Below, one piece after another: positions 1-8,533 of a stretch of DNA of 64,000 bases. Position 1 is the first letter of the stretch; the number at the start of each line of letters is the position of its first letter. The notes beneath the pieces were generated by a model. That model made no database searches. It was not told the origin of the DNA and saw only the letters and a list, made by a program, of their open reading frames with translations. Source of the stretch: Bacteroidota bacterium (lineage in GTDB: Bacteria > Bacteroidota > Bacteroidia > Bacteroidales > Bacteroidaceae); assembly GCA_023426145.1 (NCBI GenBank), contig JAFABG010000037.1, forward strand, positions 1 to 64,000, in the 5' to 3' direction. The translations under genes and the position numbers were made by a program.

Positions 1-125
1 TGGGATTTTTACTAGGATAATCAGTAAGATTAGCGCTCTTACGATTTTGCAATACATCAACAAAATCAACAATAGACCTATTGGAAGGATTAAATATGCG
101 CTAATTTAATTCCGCCAACGGGTTT
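1..125 (+). mobile_element. Right end of an insertion sequence (IS982-like), cut by the window edge
   Basis: The first 109 bases are the end of a transposase-like reading frame, followed at about 111-123 by a short sequence ending in CAACGGGT, which is the kind of terminal inverted repeat I associate with IS982-family elements. The left end of the element lies outside the window, so neither the paired repeat nor a target duplication can be checked. The family assignment is from memory of typical C-terminal residues and is tentative. Confidence 0.4.
2..109 (+). CDS. Transposase C-terminal fragment (IS982/DDE type), 5' part outside window
   Basis: Reading from base 2 gives 35 codons ending in TAA at 107-109. 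The peptide contains the motif SKISALTILQYINK and ends PIGRIKYALI, a pattern typical of the last residues of Bacteroidota IS982-type or similar DDE transposases. Only the tail is visible, so the catalytic residues cannot be assessed. It is open to the window edge, so it is partial by truncation of the window, not necessarily a pseudogene. The fragment is short, so chance resemblance is possible. Confidence 0.45.
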   Translation, partial: GIFTRIISKISALTILQYINKINNRPIGRIKYALI

Positions 126-284
126 GAATAATTTATAGATTAATAGTTAAATAGTTATATTTGCATAAATAAATATATTATGAGTTTAAATGGAATTGTC
201 AAATTCGCAGCAATTTTTTTAGAAGACAAATGCTTCCAAATTAGAGTTCTAGTCATAAAAGAAAGATTTTGTAGGCATTATCCC

Positions 285-698
285 ATGAACATAAGGATAA
301 TCAGGTCTTTGTTAGCATTTGGACTCTTTTTTATAGGCGGACTAATTTACTTGGGATATAGACCAATGTCTTTGCAAATGTTTACTTGGGTAGATACAAT
401 TGGTTTGACTCCTCAAGTGATTATTTTGAGAAATATTGCATATGATATTCAGTACAATTGGGTTAAATATAGCTTGCCTGACGGATTATGGCTATTTGCA
501 TACATGCTAATTATAGATTCGATTTGGAACGGCCATGAAAACATTTCATCATATCTATTTATTTTTTCGTTGCCAATCCTTGCTCTACTATCTGAATTCT
601 TTCAATATTTTAATTTACTTCCTGGGGTTTTTGATTTATTGGATTTAGCTTGTTATTTTTGTTCTATATTGATGTATATAATAATGAAAATATTTTAA
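285..698 (+). CDS. Small four-helix membrane protein, VanZ-like
   Basis: This encodes 137 residues with about four hydrophobic segments (residues ~5-22, ~65-80, ~90-110, ~118-135). The C-terminal part, SEFFQYFNLLPGVFDLLDL, resembles the conserved E..Q...GxFDxxD region of VanZ-like membrane proteins, but similarity is distant and I would not assign a resistance function. An upstream in-frame ATG at 180 would add 35 residues that are not hydrophobic or conserved-looking; the ATG at 285 gives a normal N-terminal membrane anchor and is preferred. The gene is very AT-rich compared with the genes from 3 kb onwards, lies next to an IS end and is 19 bp upstream of the next gene, with which it is probably co-transcribed. 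This suggests horizontally acquired DNA. Confidence 0.6.
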   Translation: MNIRIIRSLLAFGLFFIGGLIYLGYRPMSLQMFTWVDTIGLTPQVIILRNIAYDIQYNWVKYSLPDGLWLFAYMLIIDSIWNGHENISSYLFIFSLPILALLSEFFQYFNLLPGVFDLLDLACYFCSILMYIIMKIF

Positions 699-717
699 TC
701 AATAAAAAACTATACTT

Positions 718-2019
718 ATGAAACAGAAATTTATTTTATCTTCATTGATTCTTCTTTTTTTTGCAGTAATTGCTGGAGGTTCTATAGAAGGAGAAGATAT
801 TGGAAACTTTTTTATCATTATTATTGTAATTGTCAGTGTTATAGTTATTGGTGCGATCCTTGTATCTATTGCTGGAAGTCAGAATAAGAAACAACGATTA
901 GAGATGATAGAAGAAGACGAACAAAATAATAAAGATATTGATCGGTCTATATCAATTGGAGATGATAGATGTAAAATTTACTTTGATGCAATCCAAAATA
1001 AGGTGATGATTTTACGTGTTATGACAAAAGGAATTAAAAAGATATATATTGAAGATTTTCGATATCCAGGCATCTCTTTAGCGAATTATAATGCTCCATA
1101 TTTTAATATTTATGATCCCATTACGAGAAAACTTATGACTGGTTCTTATAATGATTTGAATATTGACTTCACTGTAACCGATATGTCTTTATTAGACAAG
1201 AATGAAGATGTAAATATAAACAATACAATTACTCCTATCTTACTTTCACATTCAACGACTAAAAGTGCGGTGTCTGTGGAGGTGTCGAGTTCAAATATCA
1301 TGATATTGATTGATGAAGCCCATGGTCTTATAGCAATAACAGAAGCAGGAAAAGTCAGGGAGATATTTAACTATATAAATGCGAATTATTTGTCTCAGAA
1401 ATATGGTAATTGTTCTAATATTATATCAAAAGGAATCGGTAATTATAAGTTTATAATGGATGATTTTTTTAAAGTACTTGTTATTGTTACTCCTAAATCC
1501 CATGAATTATTTAAGTATTCAGATATAATTGAAGTTTCTTATGAAGAAAATGGTGATCAACTATATACTAAATCTGCCACTCGTACTGTTGGGGGAGCTG
1601 TAGTTGGGGGTATGCTTATGGGAGGAGCTGGGGCTGTTGTTGGGGGGCTTTCTGGAAATAGTAAACTCAATATGGAAATTAAAAATATGGATCTAAAGAT
1701 CTTGCTTAGAAATGTATCTCGCTCATCTTGTGTTCTTAACTTCAAAGTATGTGATAAAATATTATCAACAAAGAGTAATGCAGATAAGCATTTATATGAA
1801 ACCTACTTAGAACAAGTCAATCAAGCGAAAGATGTATTAGCTGTCATTATTGATGATGTTAAGCAAGTTTCAACTTCTTCAGTGAATTCTGTGACGGAAT
1901 CTAAAGTGAGGCAGCTATGGGTTGCGGACGAATTGACAAAACTGGCAAAGCTCAAGTCAGAAGGTGTTCTAAGTGATGAAGAATTTCAAAAACAAAAAAT
2001 GAAACTGTTAAATTCTTGA
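718..2019 (+). CDS. Membrane protein with glycine-zipper segment and C-terminal SHOCT domain
   Basis: The protein has 433 residues. Two hydrophobic segments at residues ~5-20 and ~27-50 anchor it to the membrane. A cytoplasmic middle region is of no recognised family. At residues ~290-312 there is a Gly/Ala/Met-rich segment (GGAVVGGMLMGGAGAVVGG) of the glycine-zipper type. The last ~32 residues (LTKLAKLKSEGVLSDEEF) form a SHOCT domain, a short oligomerisation-type module often found at the ends of membrane or phage-related proteins. The function is unknown. It follows the VanZ-like gene by 19 bp and shares its AT-rich composition, so both probably belong to one acquired unit. Confidence 0.7.
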   Translation: MKQKFILSSLILLFFAVIAGGSIEGEDIGNFFIIIIVIVSVIVIGAILVSIAGSQNKKQRLEMIEEDEQNNKDIDRSISIGDDRCKIYFDAIQNKVMILRVMTKGIKKIYIEDFRYPGISLANYNAPYFNIYDPITRKLMTGSYNDLNIDFTVTDMSLLDKNEDVNINNTITPILLSHSTTKSAVSVEVSSSNIMILIDEAHGLIAITEAGKVREIFNYINANYLSQKYGNCSNIISKGIGNYKFIMDDFFKVLVIVTPKSHELFKYSDIIEVSYEENGDQLYTKSATRTVGGAVVGGMLMGGAGAVVGGLSGNSKLNMEIKNMDLKILLRNVSRSSCVLNFKVCDKILSTKSNADKHLYETYLEQVNQAKDVLAVIIDDVKQVSTSSVNSVTESKVRQLWVADELTKLAKLKSEGVLSDEEFQKQKMKLLNS

Positions 2020-2052
2020 ATTTTATATTGAAACAGTCCCAAATAATTAAAC

Positions 2053-2100
2053 AAAACTGCACCCCAAAAGTTAGACATATAATTTTTGGAGTGCTGTTTT
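2053..2100 (+). terminator. Hairpin with T-run after the SHOCT gene; also resembles IS3-type ends
   Basis: Two 17-base arms (2053-2069 and 2084-2100) pair with two mismatches around a 14-base loop, and the right arm ends in TTTT. It can act as a terminator for the gene ending at 2019. The left arm (CTGCACCCCAAAAG) is also what I recall as the end sequence of some IS3-family elements in Bacteroides, so the hairpin could be two IS ends left facing each other. Confidence 0.5.
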
Positions 2101-2251
2101 TACTTGTAATTCTGAGAAATGCTAAGTCTGGTTAGATTGCAAATGTACTATGGGGCGGTATCGGTATAATTTTTGATACCTTTCTATCGCTCAGAGTATT
2201 TCGATAGCGCATTCTAAGATAGTTATATCTTCAATAAAAGTACTAAGTCTT

Positions 2252-3025
2252 TTAATTTATCGCTTTTTCTATAAGCGTAAGATCATCCATGCAGAAATAT
2301 TGCGCGGTTTTCATTCCATTTGTTTCATCAGAGTCTGAAGATGAAGGGGTAAATGTTATTTTAGCAGCGCCCTGTAAAGCCGTTAAATCAAACCAGATCC
2401 AAGTATTAATAGGCTTGTCTGTATCGTTTTTGTAATCAGCGAGTTTTATGGTAGCTTCAGCTATTTTGTCTCCTTTATTATTGAATCCTGTGGCGGTAAC
2501 ATTATACCAACTACCTGCTTTAAAGGCTGTTGCCCAATTATCACCTTCTGTCATTCCATCATAGGCATTCTTACTATTGGTTATCCATACTCCTTTAATG
2601 GCATATTGAGGATTGACAATTGTAATAGAGGCCGGGCTGTATTCGTTGCTATAGACTCCCAAATATACTTTGCCGCTTTTTGCGTATCCACAATTTGGCT
2701 GACATTTCATAGTGTAGTTTGTTTTATTAGTATATGTAAAGCCTGCGAAACTATATCCTGTACCCCAATCAGCATAGTAATGATCGAACTTCACATTGCC
2801 ATTCGGATCAGTAAATGTATCTTTAGAGAAAGTTGACGGATCTATTGGCTTGGCTGAGATGAATTCACTTTCTGGTTCTGTTAGTTGATCCTCGAAACTA
2901 ATGACCACTTCTTTTTTTTCATCACCACCACTTATTTCATCACCACCATTTATTTCATCATTGTCACTGCTACAACTATAAAAAGCCAGTAACGATACCA
3001 GTAATAATAAAGATAACTTTTTCAT
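2252..3025 (-). CDS. DUF4465 surface lipoprotein in the B12 uptake operon
   Basis: The 257-residue product has a lipoprotein signal peptide (hydrophobic residues 4-17, lipid Cys at ~19 in FYSCSSD) followed by an acidic stretch, the pattern used by Bacteroidota to export lipoproteins to the cell surface. The rest matches the DUF4465 beta-sandwich type, with the typical FAGFTYTNKT region, YSPASI strand and a C-terminal YFCMDDL segment. It is the last gene of the btuB-btuG operon, 29 bp after the btuG-like gene, so a role in capturing B12 or a corrinoid at the surface is likely. It could be a counterpart of the BtuH accessory proteins known in Bacteroides, but I cannot confirm that by sequence. 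An 18-bp tandem repeat lies in its linker. Confidence 0.75.
   Translation of the reverse strand: MKKLSLLLLVSLLAFYSCSSDNDEINGGDEISGGDEKKEVVISFEDQLTEPESEFISAKPIDPSTFSKDTFTDPNGNVKFDHYYADWGTGYSFAGFTYTNKTNYTMKCQPNCGYAKSGKVYLGVYSNEYSPASITIVNPQYAIKGVWITNSKNAYDGMTEGDNWATAFKAGSWYNVTATGFNNKGDKIAEATIKLADYKNDTDKPINTWIWFDLTALQGAAKITFTPSSSDSDETNGMKTAQYFCMDDLTLIEKAIN
2914..2967 (-). repeat. Three tandem 18-bp units in the lipoprotein linker
   Basis: Three consecutive 18-bp units (2914-2931, 2932-2949, 2950-2967) encode near-repeats of the hexapeptide GDEISG/GDEING in the acidic linker just after the lipid cysteine. The units differ by a few bases, the outermost one most. Because each unit is a whole number of codons, gain or loss would only change linker length. 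Confidence 0.75.
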
Positions 3026-3054
3026 TCTTCTAAAATTTAAATTATTTAATTTGA

Positions 3055-5016
3055 TTAATTCTCAAAATGTAAATCTTCTACTGTGATCACTTCAGTAGAT
3101 ATTTCACCCGTCCATCCTACGTCTTGATTAACGGCTGTATATATTTTCACGAAATCAATCTTGTCTAGTGACACATGATTCCCGTTTTGGTCTACTGCCC
3201 AGTCTATTTTAAATCGACTAAACTCAGTGCTGTTCGGGTGGTTATCTGCATATCCCCAAGGATAACTATAACCCACCCATACGCCTCCTTCCTGTAGCGC
3301 ATTATCTTTTAAGCGTGTGCCGTGAAATGTTATTGCGTCTGCCGTTATCCAATTGGGATAATATGAACTCTGTTGGTGGAAAGTATTGCGTTTAACAAAC
3401 CCTTCTCCTCCTTGGTTATCCGTCCACCGAACATCGGCATCACTCGGTTGAGGACGATAATAGGTGATCTCATAATTCCGTGTTTCCGTATCTTTTCCAT
3501 ATTCACTTCCTGCCAACTCATACCATTCGTCATCAGCCAGCCCATTGCCATTATCATCTTTAGAAACTAAGACAATCCCCGGTTCCGCACTTCCGCCTAA
3601 AGCTCCCGTACCTGTAGTTTGATTGTATGAAGCATTACCGTAGATTTTAAAATCATATTCACCGTTCATATTGTGAATCGATTGGTGAAAACCAACAGTG
3701 ATTGATCCACCAAATCCTCCTAAAGAAATCACCGATTTATCCTTTAGCTTCTCTGTAGCCTTTGCTAAAACTTCTCTAGTAGAGTAACCCTCTTCATAAG
3801 CAGAGATAGTCGTATTAATGAATTGTCCGGGAGCCGGAATGTATTCTAACACTTTGGTAGCAAATGCGGAAGGTGCATCCGGATCTTTCGGTGTATCGTC
3901 TGTATTGTTCTGTGACGCTTTGTCGCTGAACACCATTGTGTTAGGATTTAAACCAATGTCATTCAGACGATATTGGAGCTGTCCTTGCTGGTTGAAACAA
4001 AGGATGTCGCCTTTTACGGTATAATTATAGGCTTCTGCTAGAAAGACATTGCCGCTGTATGGGTTTATCTCAATACTAAATGGAGTCTGAATAGTTGTTC
4101 CATCTGTAATGAATTGATTTCTCAGAACAGTTCCCGTAGTTAAATCGAACACTTTGATGGCAGTGTCTTGCGTTTGATAATTATAGGTATATAAGTAGGC
4201 TATATTTCCATCAAGCGCAAAGTTTAGTGCTTTTTCATCATACACTTCGGCTACCGCATCCGTCCGACTATCAATACGGATGAATTGATAAGCACCTTCT
4301 TTGATGTCAGCTCCTCGAGTCACTAGATACACTCCATATTCCGGTCCTGCAAGTATCTTTCCGGGATTCGGCCCCACTTCTATTTTTTTTATTTCTTTGA
4401 ACGTGGAGAGGTCAATAACCGATACTGTAGTGTCTACTCCCGGTCCCGAATAGTCTAAACCTCCAGAATTAGAAACATATAATTTACCATTTTGTACGCA
4501 GAGGTCATCTGAGTTTCTTCCAGCTTGGGTCACAGCTTCAATTTCTAGTGAAGTGGTGTCGATTCTAGCCACTGTGCCATCGAAGGAGCAAACGTAAGCT
4601 TTATTTTCATAGAAAGCTATGGAGCGAGGTTGGCGTGAACTGCCATTCTCTCGAAGCATCCGAATTTGGCGGAGCGACTGACCACTAGTGAAGTCAATGA
4701 CCTCTATGGTACTCGACACGTTGACTACGATATAGATCTTATTGCCATATATAGCCATGTCATTTGCAGTATCACCCAATCCTCGTTGGTTGGTTGCACT
4801 GAAATAATTCGATGTACGTTTGTGTTCAAGGAATGAATAGCGTGCTAGGGAACTATTGTTTTGATTGAATAATCCCTCGCTTAATATATACATTTCCGCT
4901 GTTCCTGCTTCACTAACGTCTCCGCTTTCAGCAGGAAAACTATTCGGTTGATCTTCTAAATCGGCACAAGCCACAAACGCAAGTGCTAGAAGCATATAGA
5001 TGATCTTTTCTTTCAT
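3055..5016 (-). CDS. btuG: BtuG-like cobalamin-binding surface lipoprotein with extra C-terminal domain
   Basis: The 653-residue protein starts with a lipoprotein signal (lipid Cys in FVACADLED). Residues ~40-370 form a seven-bladed YncE-type beta-propeller (repeats such as GNKIYIVVNVSSTIEVID and NGKLYVSNSGG), the fold of BtuG, which binds B12 with very high affinity and sits on the BtuB receptor in Bacteroides. Residues ~380-653 form a second domain (GGFGGSITVGFHQSI, DDNGNGLADDEWYELAG) found in Bacteroidota 'cell surface proteins'. It lies 26 bp downstream of btuB, both behind the cobalamin riboswitch, which supports the assignment. The two-domain form is longer than a bare propeller. Confidence 0.8.
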   Translation of the reverse strand: MKEKIIYMLLALAFVACADLEDQPNSFPAESGDVSEAGTAEMYILSEGLFNQNNSSLARYSFLEHKRTSNYFSATNQRGLGDTANDMAIYGNKIYIVVNVSSTIEVIDFTSGQSLRQIRMLRENGSSRQPRSIAFYENKAYVCSFDGTVARIDTTSLEIEAVTQAGRNSDDLCVQNGKLYVSNSGGLDYSGPGVDTTVSVIDLSTFKEIKKIEVGPNPGKILAGPEYGVYLVTRGADIKEGAYQFIRIDSRTDAVAEVYDEKALNFALDGNIAYLYTYNYQTQDTAIKVFDLTTGTVLRNQFITDGTTIQTPFSIEINPYSGNVFLAEAYNYTVKGDILCFNQQGQLQYRLNDIGLNPNTMVFSDKASQNNTDDTPKDPDAPSAFATKVLEYIPAPGQFINTTISAYEEGYSTREVLAKATEKLKDKSVISLGGFGGSITVGFHQSIHNMNGEYDFKIYGNASYNQTTGTGALGGSAEPGIVLVSKDDNGNGLADDEWYELAGSEYGKDTETRNYEITYYRPQPSDADVRWTDNQGGEGFVKRNTFHQQSSYYPNWITADAITFHGTRLKDNALQEGGVWVGYSYPWGYADNHPNSTEFSRFKIDWAVDQNGNHVSLDKIDFVKIYTAVNQDVGWTGEISTEVITVEDLHFEN

Positions 5017-5042
5017 AGGTGAAATCTTGAAGTTTTTTCGTT

Positions 5043-7088
5043 TTAGTATTGTACTCCCACAGTGATTCTGAAAGATCTTCCAGGCATAGGAAAGTACTTC
5101 ACTATTTCATAATTCTTATTCAGTACATTCAGTACTTCTACATTGAGTGAGAGAGTTGACTTTTGTAGATTGAAATCTCGGTTGATTCCAATGCTATGAT
5201 CACTATAACTGTCGAGCCTGTTGTCACTGATGTTTTGTCCCAACATATAGCGTTTCCCTGAATATAGAAATGAATAGGAGATGTTTGCAAAAGGCGTTTC
5301 CAGTTCTGCTTGTCCCGACGCAGCAATTCTCGGAGTATAAGCTATCTGATGCTTATACACTTTTCCTTCGGCTGTGTTTATATCCGGATTAGTCACATCC
5401 AAGGCTTCCTGATAGGTATAGTTAGCCGAAAGATTAATCCGATACTTGGGTAGAGGTTGAAGGCTGAGGCTTGTTGTCACATCCACTCCTTTAATCTCAG
5501 CTTTTCCAAGATTAACCATGCTCCAGATGAATAAGTTTTTAGTGGGGACAGCTACGATTTTATCGGTCACTTTGTTATAGTATCCATCTATAGTGGCCGA
5601 CAAATAAGGTATAAAGCGGCTAATTTCTTTGCTGTATGTTATACCGATATTATATTGAGTAGCCTTTTCGGGCTTAAGATCAATATTCCCTGTTTGGTCA
5701 TAATATAAATCGTTAAAACTGGGTAGTCGGAAAATGTTTTTATAAAAGAAACGAAGACGCAGTTCTTCCTCTAGAAAAGGTCGAAAAGAAAAGCTTACAT
5801 TAGGAGATAATTTTCGATGGTTACCTGCACTTCCTCCCGTCTCAACTTTTTCATTGATCAAAGTAGCTAAAACGGAAGCTGTCAGAGTAATGCGGTCGTT
5901 AACGTATTTGCCGGCTAAAGCATTTAGCCAGGAATACCGGGTGGGAGATACAAATTGATTTAGGTCGGCATTCATTGTGTTGATACTGCCATCAGTCGAT
6001 AACGAGAAAGATAGGTTATCCAGCATTCGGTAAAGGGCTGATCCCGATACATAATATTCCTGCTGAAAGTAACTATTTTCAATCTCTCCTGCCGCTGTTT
6101 TAGAATCAGGGTCCTTATAGTTCTGGTGGCTCCAATTCCATTTAGCTGATGTTTGGAGCACCCATCGTTGGCTTATTTCTTTTTTGTATTGCGTTTGTAC
6201 AAAGACATTTTTATCTTTCAGTCGTTGGCGGGCATAGTCATAATACAGAGTTGTTGCATTGGGCAATTCCCTCGATGACTGGAAATAGTACGCCTTTAGT
6301 CTCCATTGTTCTTTATCAGAGAGGTTCCCGTAAAGCCCAATTTCAGCCCGAAGGTTTTGCACATCTGTGTTTCGGCGCTTCTCTTTGCTCGTTTGCACAT
6401 CTTCATTATTACCGTAGTGGAGTGTAAATGGATAATGTCCATCTGACGACATCCATTCGCTATTGGCCGATAAACTCCATTTCTTTCCGAGTTGCTGTTC
6501 GAGTAAAACAGAAGGATTTACTAACCCCCATGATCCTGTTTTAAATGTTGCTCCAACATTCGTCTGTTTTTGGTCGGAGAAATGCGGAGTTAAGGTCTGT
6601 ATATTTAGAATACCTGCTGAAGCGTAAAGCCGTGCAGGCTGGAAAATATTATCACTTTGGCCGTTATTGAGCGAAAGGCGATCAATGTTGTTGAGCGAAA
6701 AACGTCCGATATCCACTTGTCCCGTTTGATAGTCGCTCACAGTAACTCCGTCATATACAATGGCAGTATGCTGCGCGCCTAAGCTTCTGATAGATACAGT
6801 TTTTAAGCCTCCTATGCCTCCATAATCTTTCACAGTCACTCCGGCAAAGTGTTTTACGGCGTCCGAAACTTGCAAGGCATGCAAATTCTTCAACTCTTCT
6901 TTTGTGAGAATCTGTAGTGGGCTAGCCGCTCTTGTTTCTCGTGTTTGATAGGGATCCGATATCTTGACCTCCGGAATGGCATAGATATGAGTTGTATCCA
7001 CTTTTTGTTGTTGTGCAAAAAGTGGTAAAGAAAACAAGTGGCAATTAGCCAGTGTATAAAGCGTTATATAAATGATTTTTTTCTTCAT
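5043..7088 (-). CDS. btuB: TonB-dependent vitamin B12 receptor BtuB
   Basis: The 681-residue outer-membrane protein has a signal peptide (cleavage near FAQQQK), a plug domain at residues ~45-160 (motifs VSDAVKHFAGVTVKDYGG and VSIRSLGAQHTAIVYDGV) and a 22-strand barrel ending in an aromatic residue (RITVGVQY). It lacks the N-terminal carboxypeptidase-like domain of SusC-type receptors, as expected for BtuB. It imports cobalamin using TonB energy. It is the first gene of the minus-strand operon, ~190 bp downstream of a complete cobalamin riboswitch, which makes the substrate assignment firm, and the btuG-like partner follows. Confidence 0.92.
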   Translation of the reverse strand: MKKKIIYITLYTLANCHLFSLPLFAQQQKVDTTHIYAIPEVKISDPYQTRETRAASPLQILTKEELKNLHALQVSDAVKHFAGVTVKDYGGIGGLKTVSIRSLGAQHTAIVYDGVTVSDYQTGQVDIGRFSLNNIDRLSLNNGQSDNIFQPARLYASAGILNIQTLTPHFSDQKQTNVGATFKTGSWGLVNPSVLLEQQLGKKWSLSANSEWMSSDGHYPFTLHYGNNEDVQTSKEKRRNTDVQNLRAEIGLYGNLSDKEQWRLKAYYFQSSRELPNATTLYYDYARQRLKDKNVFVQTQYKKEISQRWVLQTSAKWNWSHQNYKDPDSKTAAGEIENSYFQQEYYVSGSALYRMLDNLSFSLSTDGSINTMNADLNQFVSPTRYSWLNALAGKYVNDRITLTASVLATLINEKVETGGSAGNHRKLSPNVSFSFRPFLEEELRLRFFYKNIFRLPSFNDLYYDQTGNIDLKPEKATQYNIGITYSKEISRFIPYLSATIDGYYNKVTDKIVAVPTKNLFIWSMVNLGKAEIKGVDVTTSLSLQPLPKYRINLSANYTYQEALDVTNPDINTAEGKVYKHQIAYTPRIAASGQAELETPFANISYSFLYSGKRYMLGQNISDNRLDSYSDHSIGINRDFNLQKSTLSLNVEVLNVLNKNYEIVKYFPMPGRSFRITVGVQY

Positions 7089-7115
7089 GCTCTATCCATT
7101 GCAATTACATTAAAA

Positions 7116-7148
7116 GATGTCCGGGCGAACTCACTTCGACCGGACATC
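7116..7148 (-). terminator. Hairpin between the B12 riboswitch and btuB, likely expression platform
   Basis: A perfect 9-bp stem (GATGTCCGG with CCGGACATC, arms 7116-7124 and 7140-7148) is followed on the minus strand by TTTTA. It lies between the riboswitch aptamer and the btuB start, about 28 bases before the ATG. It could be a B12-dependent terminator or part of a structure that hides the start codon; the T-run is short. Confidence 0.5.
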
Positions 7149-7275
7149 ATAATAAACTTGGCAGAGTTTATTAGTTTGTACACACTTTCTCTGAATGAGA
7201 GCTGCGAATGATAATGATAGACGATTTGTCCGGTTCATTAGATTCAACGCTTTTTCCTCGAAAGCAGTGAAACGA

Positions 7276-7453
7276 GTTTGCATGGTAGGTCTTCTGACTT
7301 GTTCCAGATAATGAGCGCCTTCCCGGATTTTGCTTTCCAGTGGCTAAAAGTCGTTGCTCATTATATAAATGACGAACTTACAGCAGCGGGACTGTTCAGG
7401 ATTTGCACCTGATTCCCTTTTAATTGCTTCCCTCGTGCATGAGAGTTGCAAAC
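7276..7453 (-). promoter_or_regulatory. Cobalamin riboswitch
   Basis: On the minus strand all the conserved cobalamin aptamer blocks occur in order: GTTTGC (P1, 7448-7453), GGTGCAAATCCTG, ACAGTCCCGCTGCTGTAA, the B12 box GCCACTG (complement of 7338-7344), CGGGAAGGCGC, GTCAGAAGACC, and the closing GCAAAC of P1 at 7276-7281. It should repress the btuB-btuG-DUF4465 operon when adenosyl- or other cobalamin is abundant. A short open frame across this region on the plus strand is not a gene. Confidence 0.96.
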
Positions 7454-7463
7454 CAATGCGCAA

Positions 7464-7494
7464 CAAAGATAGAGAGTTTATTTATTATTTCCAA
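7464..7494 (-). promoter_or_regulatory. Promoter for the B12 operon
   Basis: The minus strand carries TATCTTTG (complement of 7464-7471), a perfect Bacteroides -7 box, with TTGG 19 bases upstream close to the TTTG -33 box. Transcription would start near 7458, just before the riboswitch P1 helix. Confidence 0.7.
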
Positions 7495-7522
7495 GAAGGG
7501 GCGTTTTTTTATTCTTGTCTTT

Positions 7523-8458
7523 TTAGTTCCTGCTCAGAAATGTTTCAATTGATTGTGTAGTAGCGTCTTTGAGTAAAACCTTCTTTTGTTGATCGAGCAG
7601 ATACAAGGTAGGAATGGCTTTTAAATCATACAATTGTTTTTCTTTAAGAACAAACTTCTTATCGTATGCATTTATCCATTTTTTAGGGAATTCATCGAGA
7701 TGTTTATGCCATTCATCGAGCTCTTCATCGGGGTAGAGTGATAAGAGGATTAGCTTATTTGTAGCTAGGAGTTGGTTAATGGCGGGGGCACGTTTTAGCT
7801 CATTGATTGTCTCCGAACAAGCATGGCAGCCTGGATTATTGATAAATAAAAGAATATAATCAGCTTTGAGCGCATACAAATTCTTCTGTATGCCAGAATC
7901 GAGTGTAAAAGTGAAGTCTATGGCTTTAGTGCCAATTCTGTTTTTCTGTGCGAGTTTTAATCGAGCTTCCGGACGCACTTTTTCCCATTCGTTGAGTGTT
8001 GGTGAAGCTACCATGGCTTCCAATACGGGAATATAGAATTCTTCGTTGCGGATGGGGGAGTTCGGGTCATATAAATATTTGTCAGCTAAGTCCGTGATAT
8101 AGTTCAGCACTTTTTTTTCTACATTACATCGATCAATCGTTTTACGAACCTCTTCTTGCGCTGTATGGAGTGGGACATGAATGAGAATATTGCAGTAGTC
8201 TACCCAAGCTTGCTCTGTAATTTCGGGATGATGAATGTAATTGGTGTCGGCAAAGTTTACATGATCCCAATAGTGATGTACAAGATAAGCGGCACGTTGC
8301 TCAGGTTCTTCTATCGTATTTGGGATAGTCGGTAGGGTAAAAGTTTTGATGGTGTCTTTTAGCACCTCACTGTTTTTGTGCGCTGAAGCATTGCTGTTTT
8401 TGCAAGAGCAAATAAATAACATACAGAGGGGAAACAGGTAGCTTATCTTTATTTTCAT
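7523..8458 (-). CDS. DUF5106/thioredoxin-like lipoprotein
   Basis: The ATG at 8458 gives 311 residues beginning MKIKISYLFPLCMLFICSCK, a clear lipoprotein signal with the lipid Cys at ~19; the longer upstream frame adds a non-hydrophobic extension and is rejected. Residues ~45-180 fit the DUF5106 N-terminal domain. Residues ~190-311 form a thioredoxin fold with LLFINNPGCHACSE, where CHAC is the redox-active CxxC. It probably acts as a periplasmic or surface thiol-disulfide protein related to TlpA/ResA. It lies 76 bp after the histidine-kinase gene on the same strand and may be co-transcribed with it, while the B12 operon downstream has its own promoter. Confidence 0.8.
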   Translation of the reverse strand: MKIKISYLFPLCMLFICSCKNSNASAHKNSEVLKDTIKTFTLPTIPNTIEEPEQRAAYLVHHYWDHVNFADTNYIHHPEITEQAWVDYCNILIHVPLHTAQEEVRKTIDRCNVEKKVLNYITDLADKYLYDPNSPIRNEEFYIPVLEAMVASPTLNEWEKVRPEARLKLAQKNRIGTKAIDFTFTLDSGIQKNLYALKADYILLFINNPGCHACSETINELKRAPAINQLLATNKLILLSLYPDEELDEWHKHLDEFPKKWINAYDKKFVLKEKQLYDLKAIPTLYLLDQQKKVLLKDATTQSIETFLSRN

Positions 8459-8533
8459 AATTTGATATTTTTTATTGTTGTGCTTTGCAAATATAAAATA
8501 TAAAGATAAGTTCCTTCCAGTTCCTTTCAAATT

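Noticed and set aside
2914..2967. CRISPR-like array
   Set aside because: Three contiguous 18-bp units without spacers, inside a coding region; it is a coding minisatellite.
7369..7560. Short plus-strand open frame across the B12 leader
   Set aside because: It lies over the cobalamin riboswitch and promoter of the opposite strand and has no family similarity.
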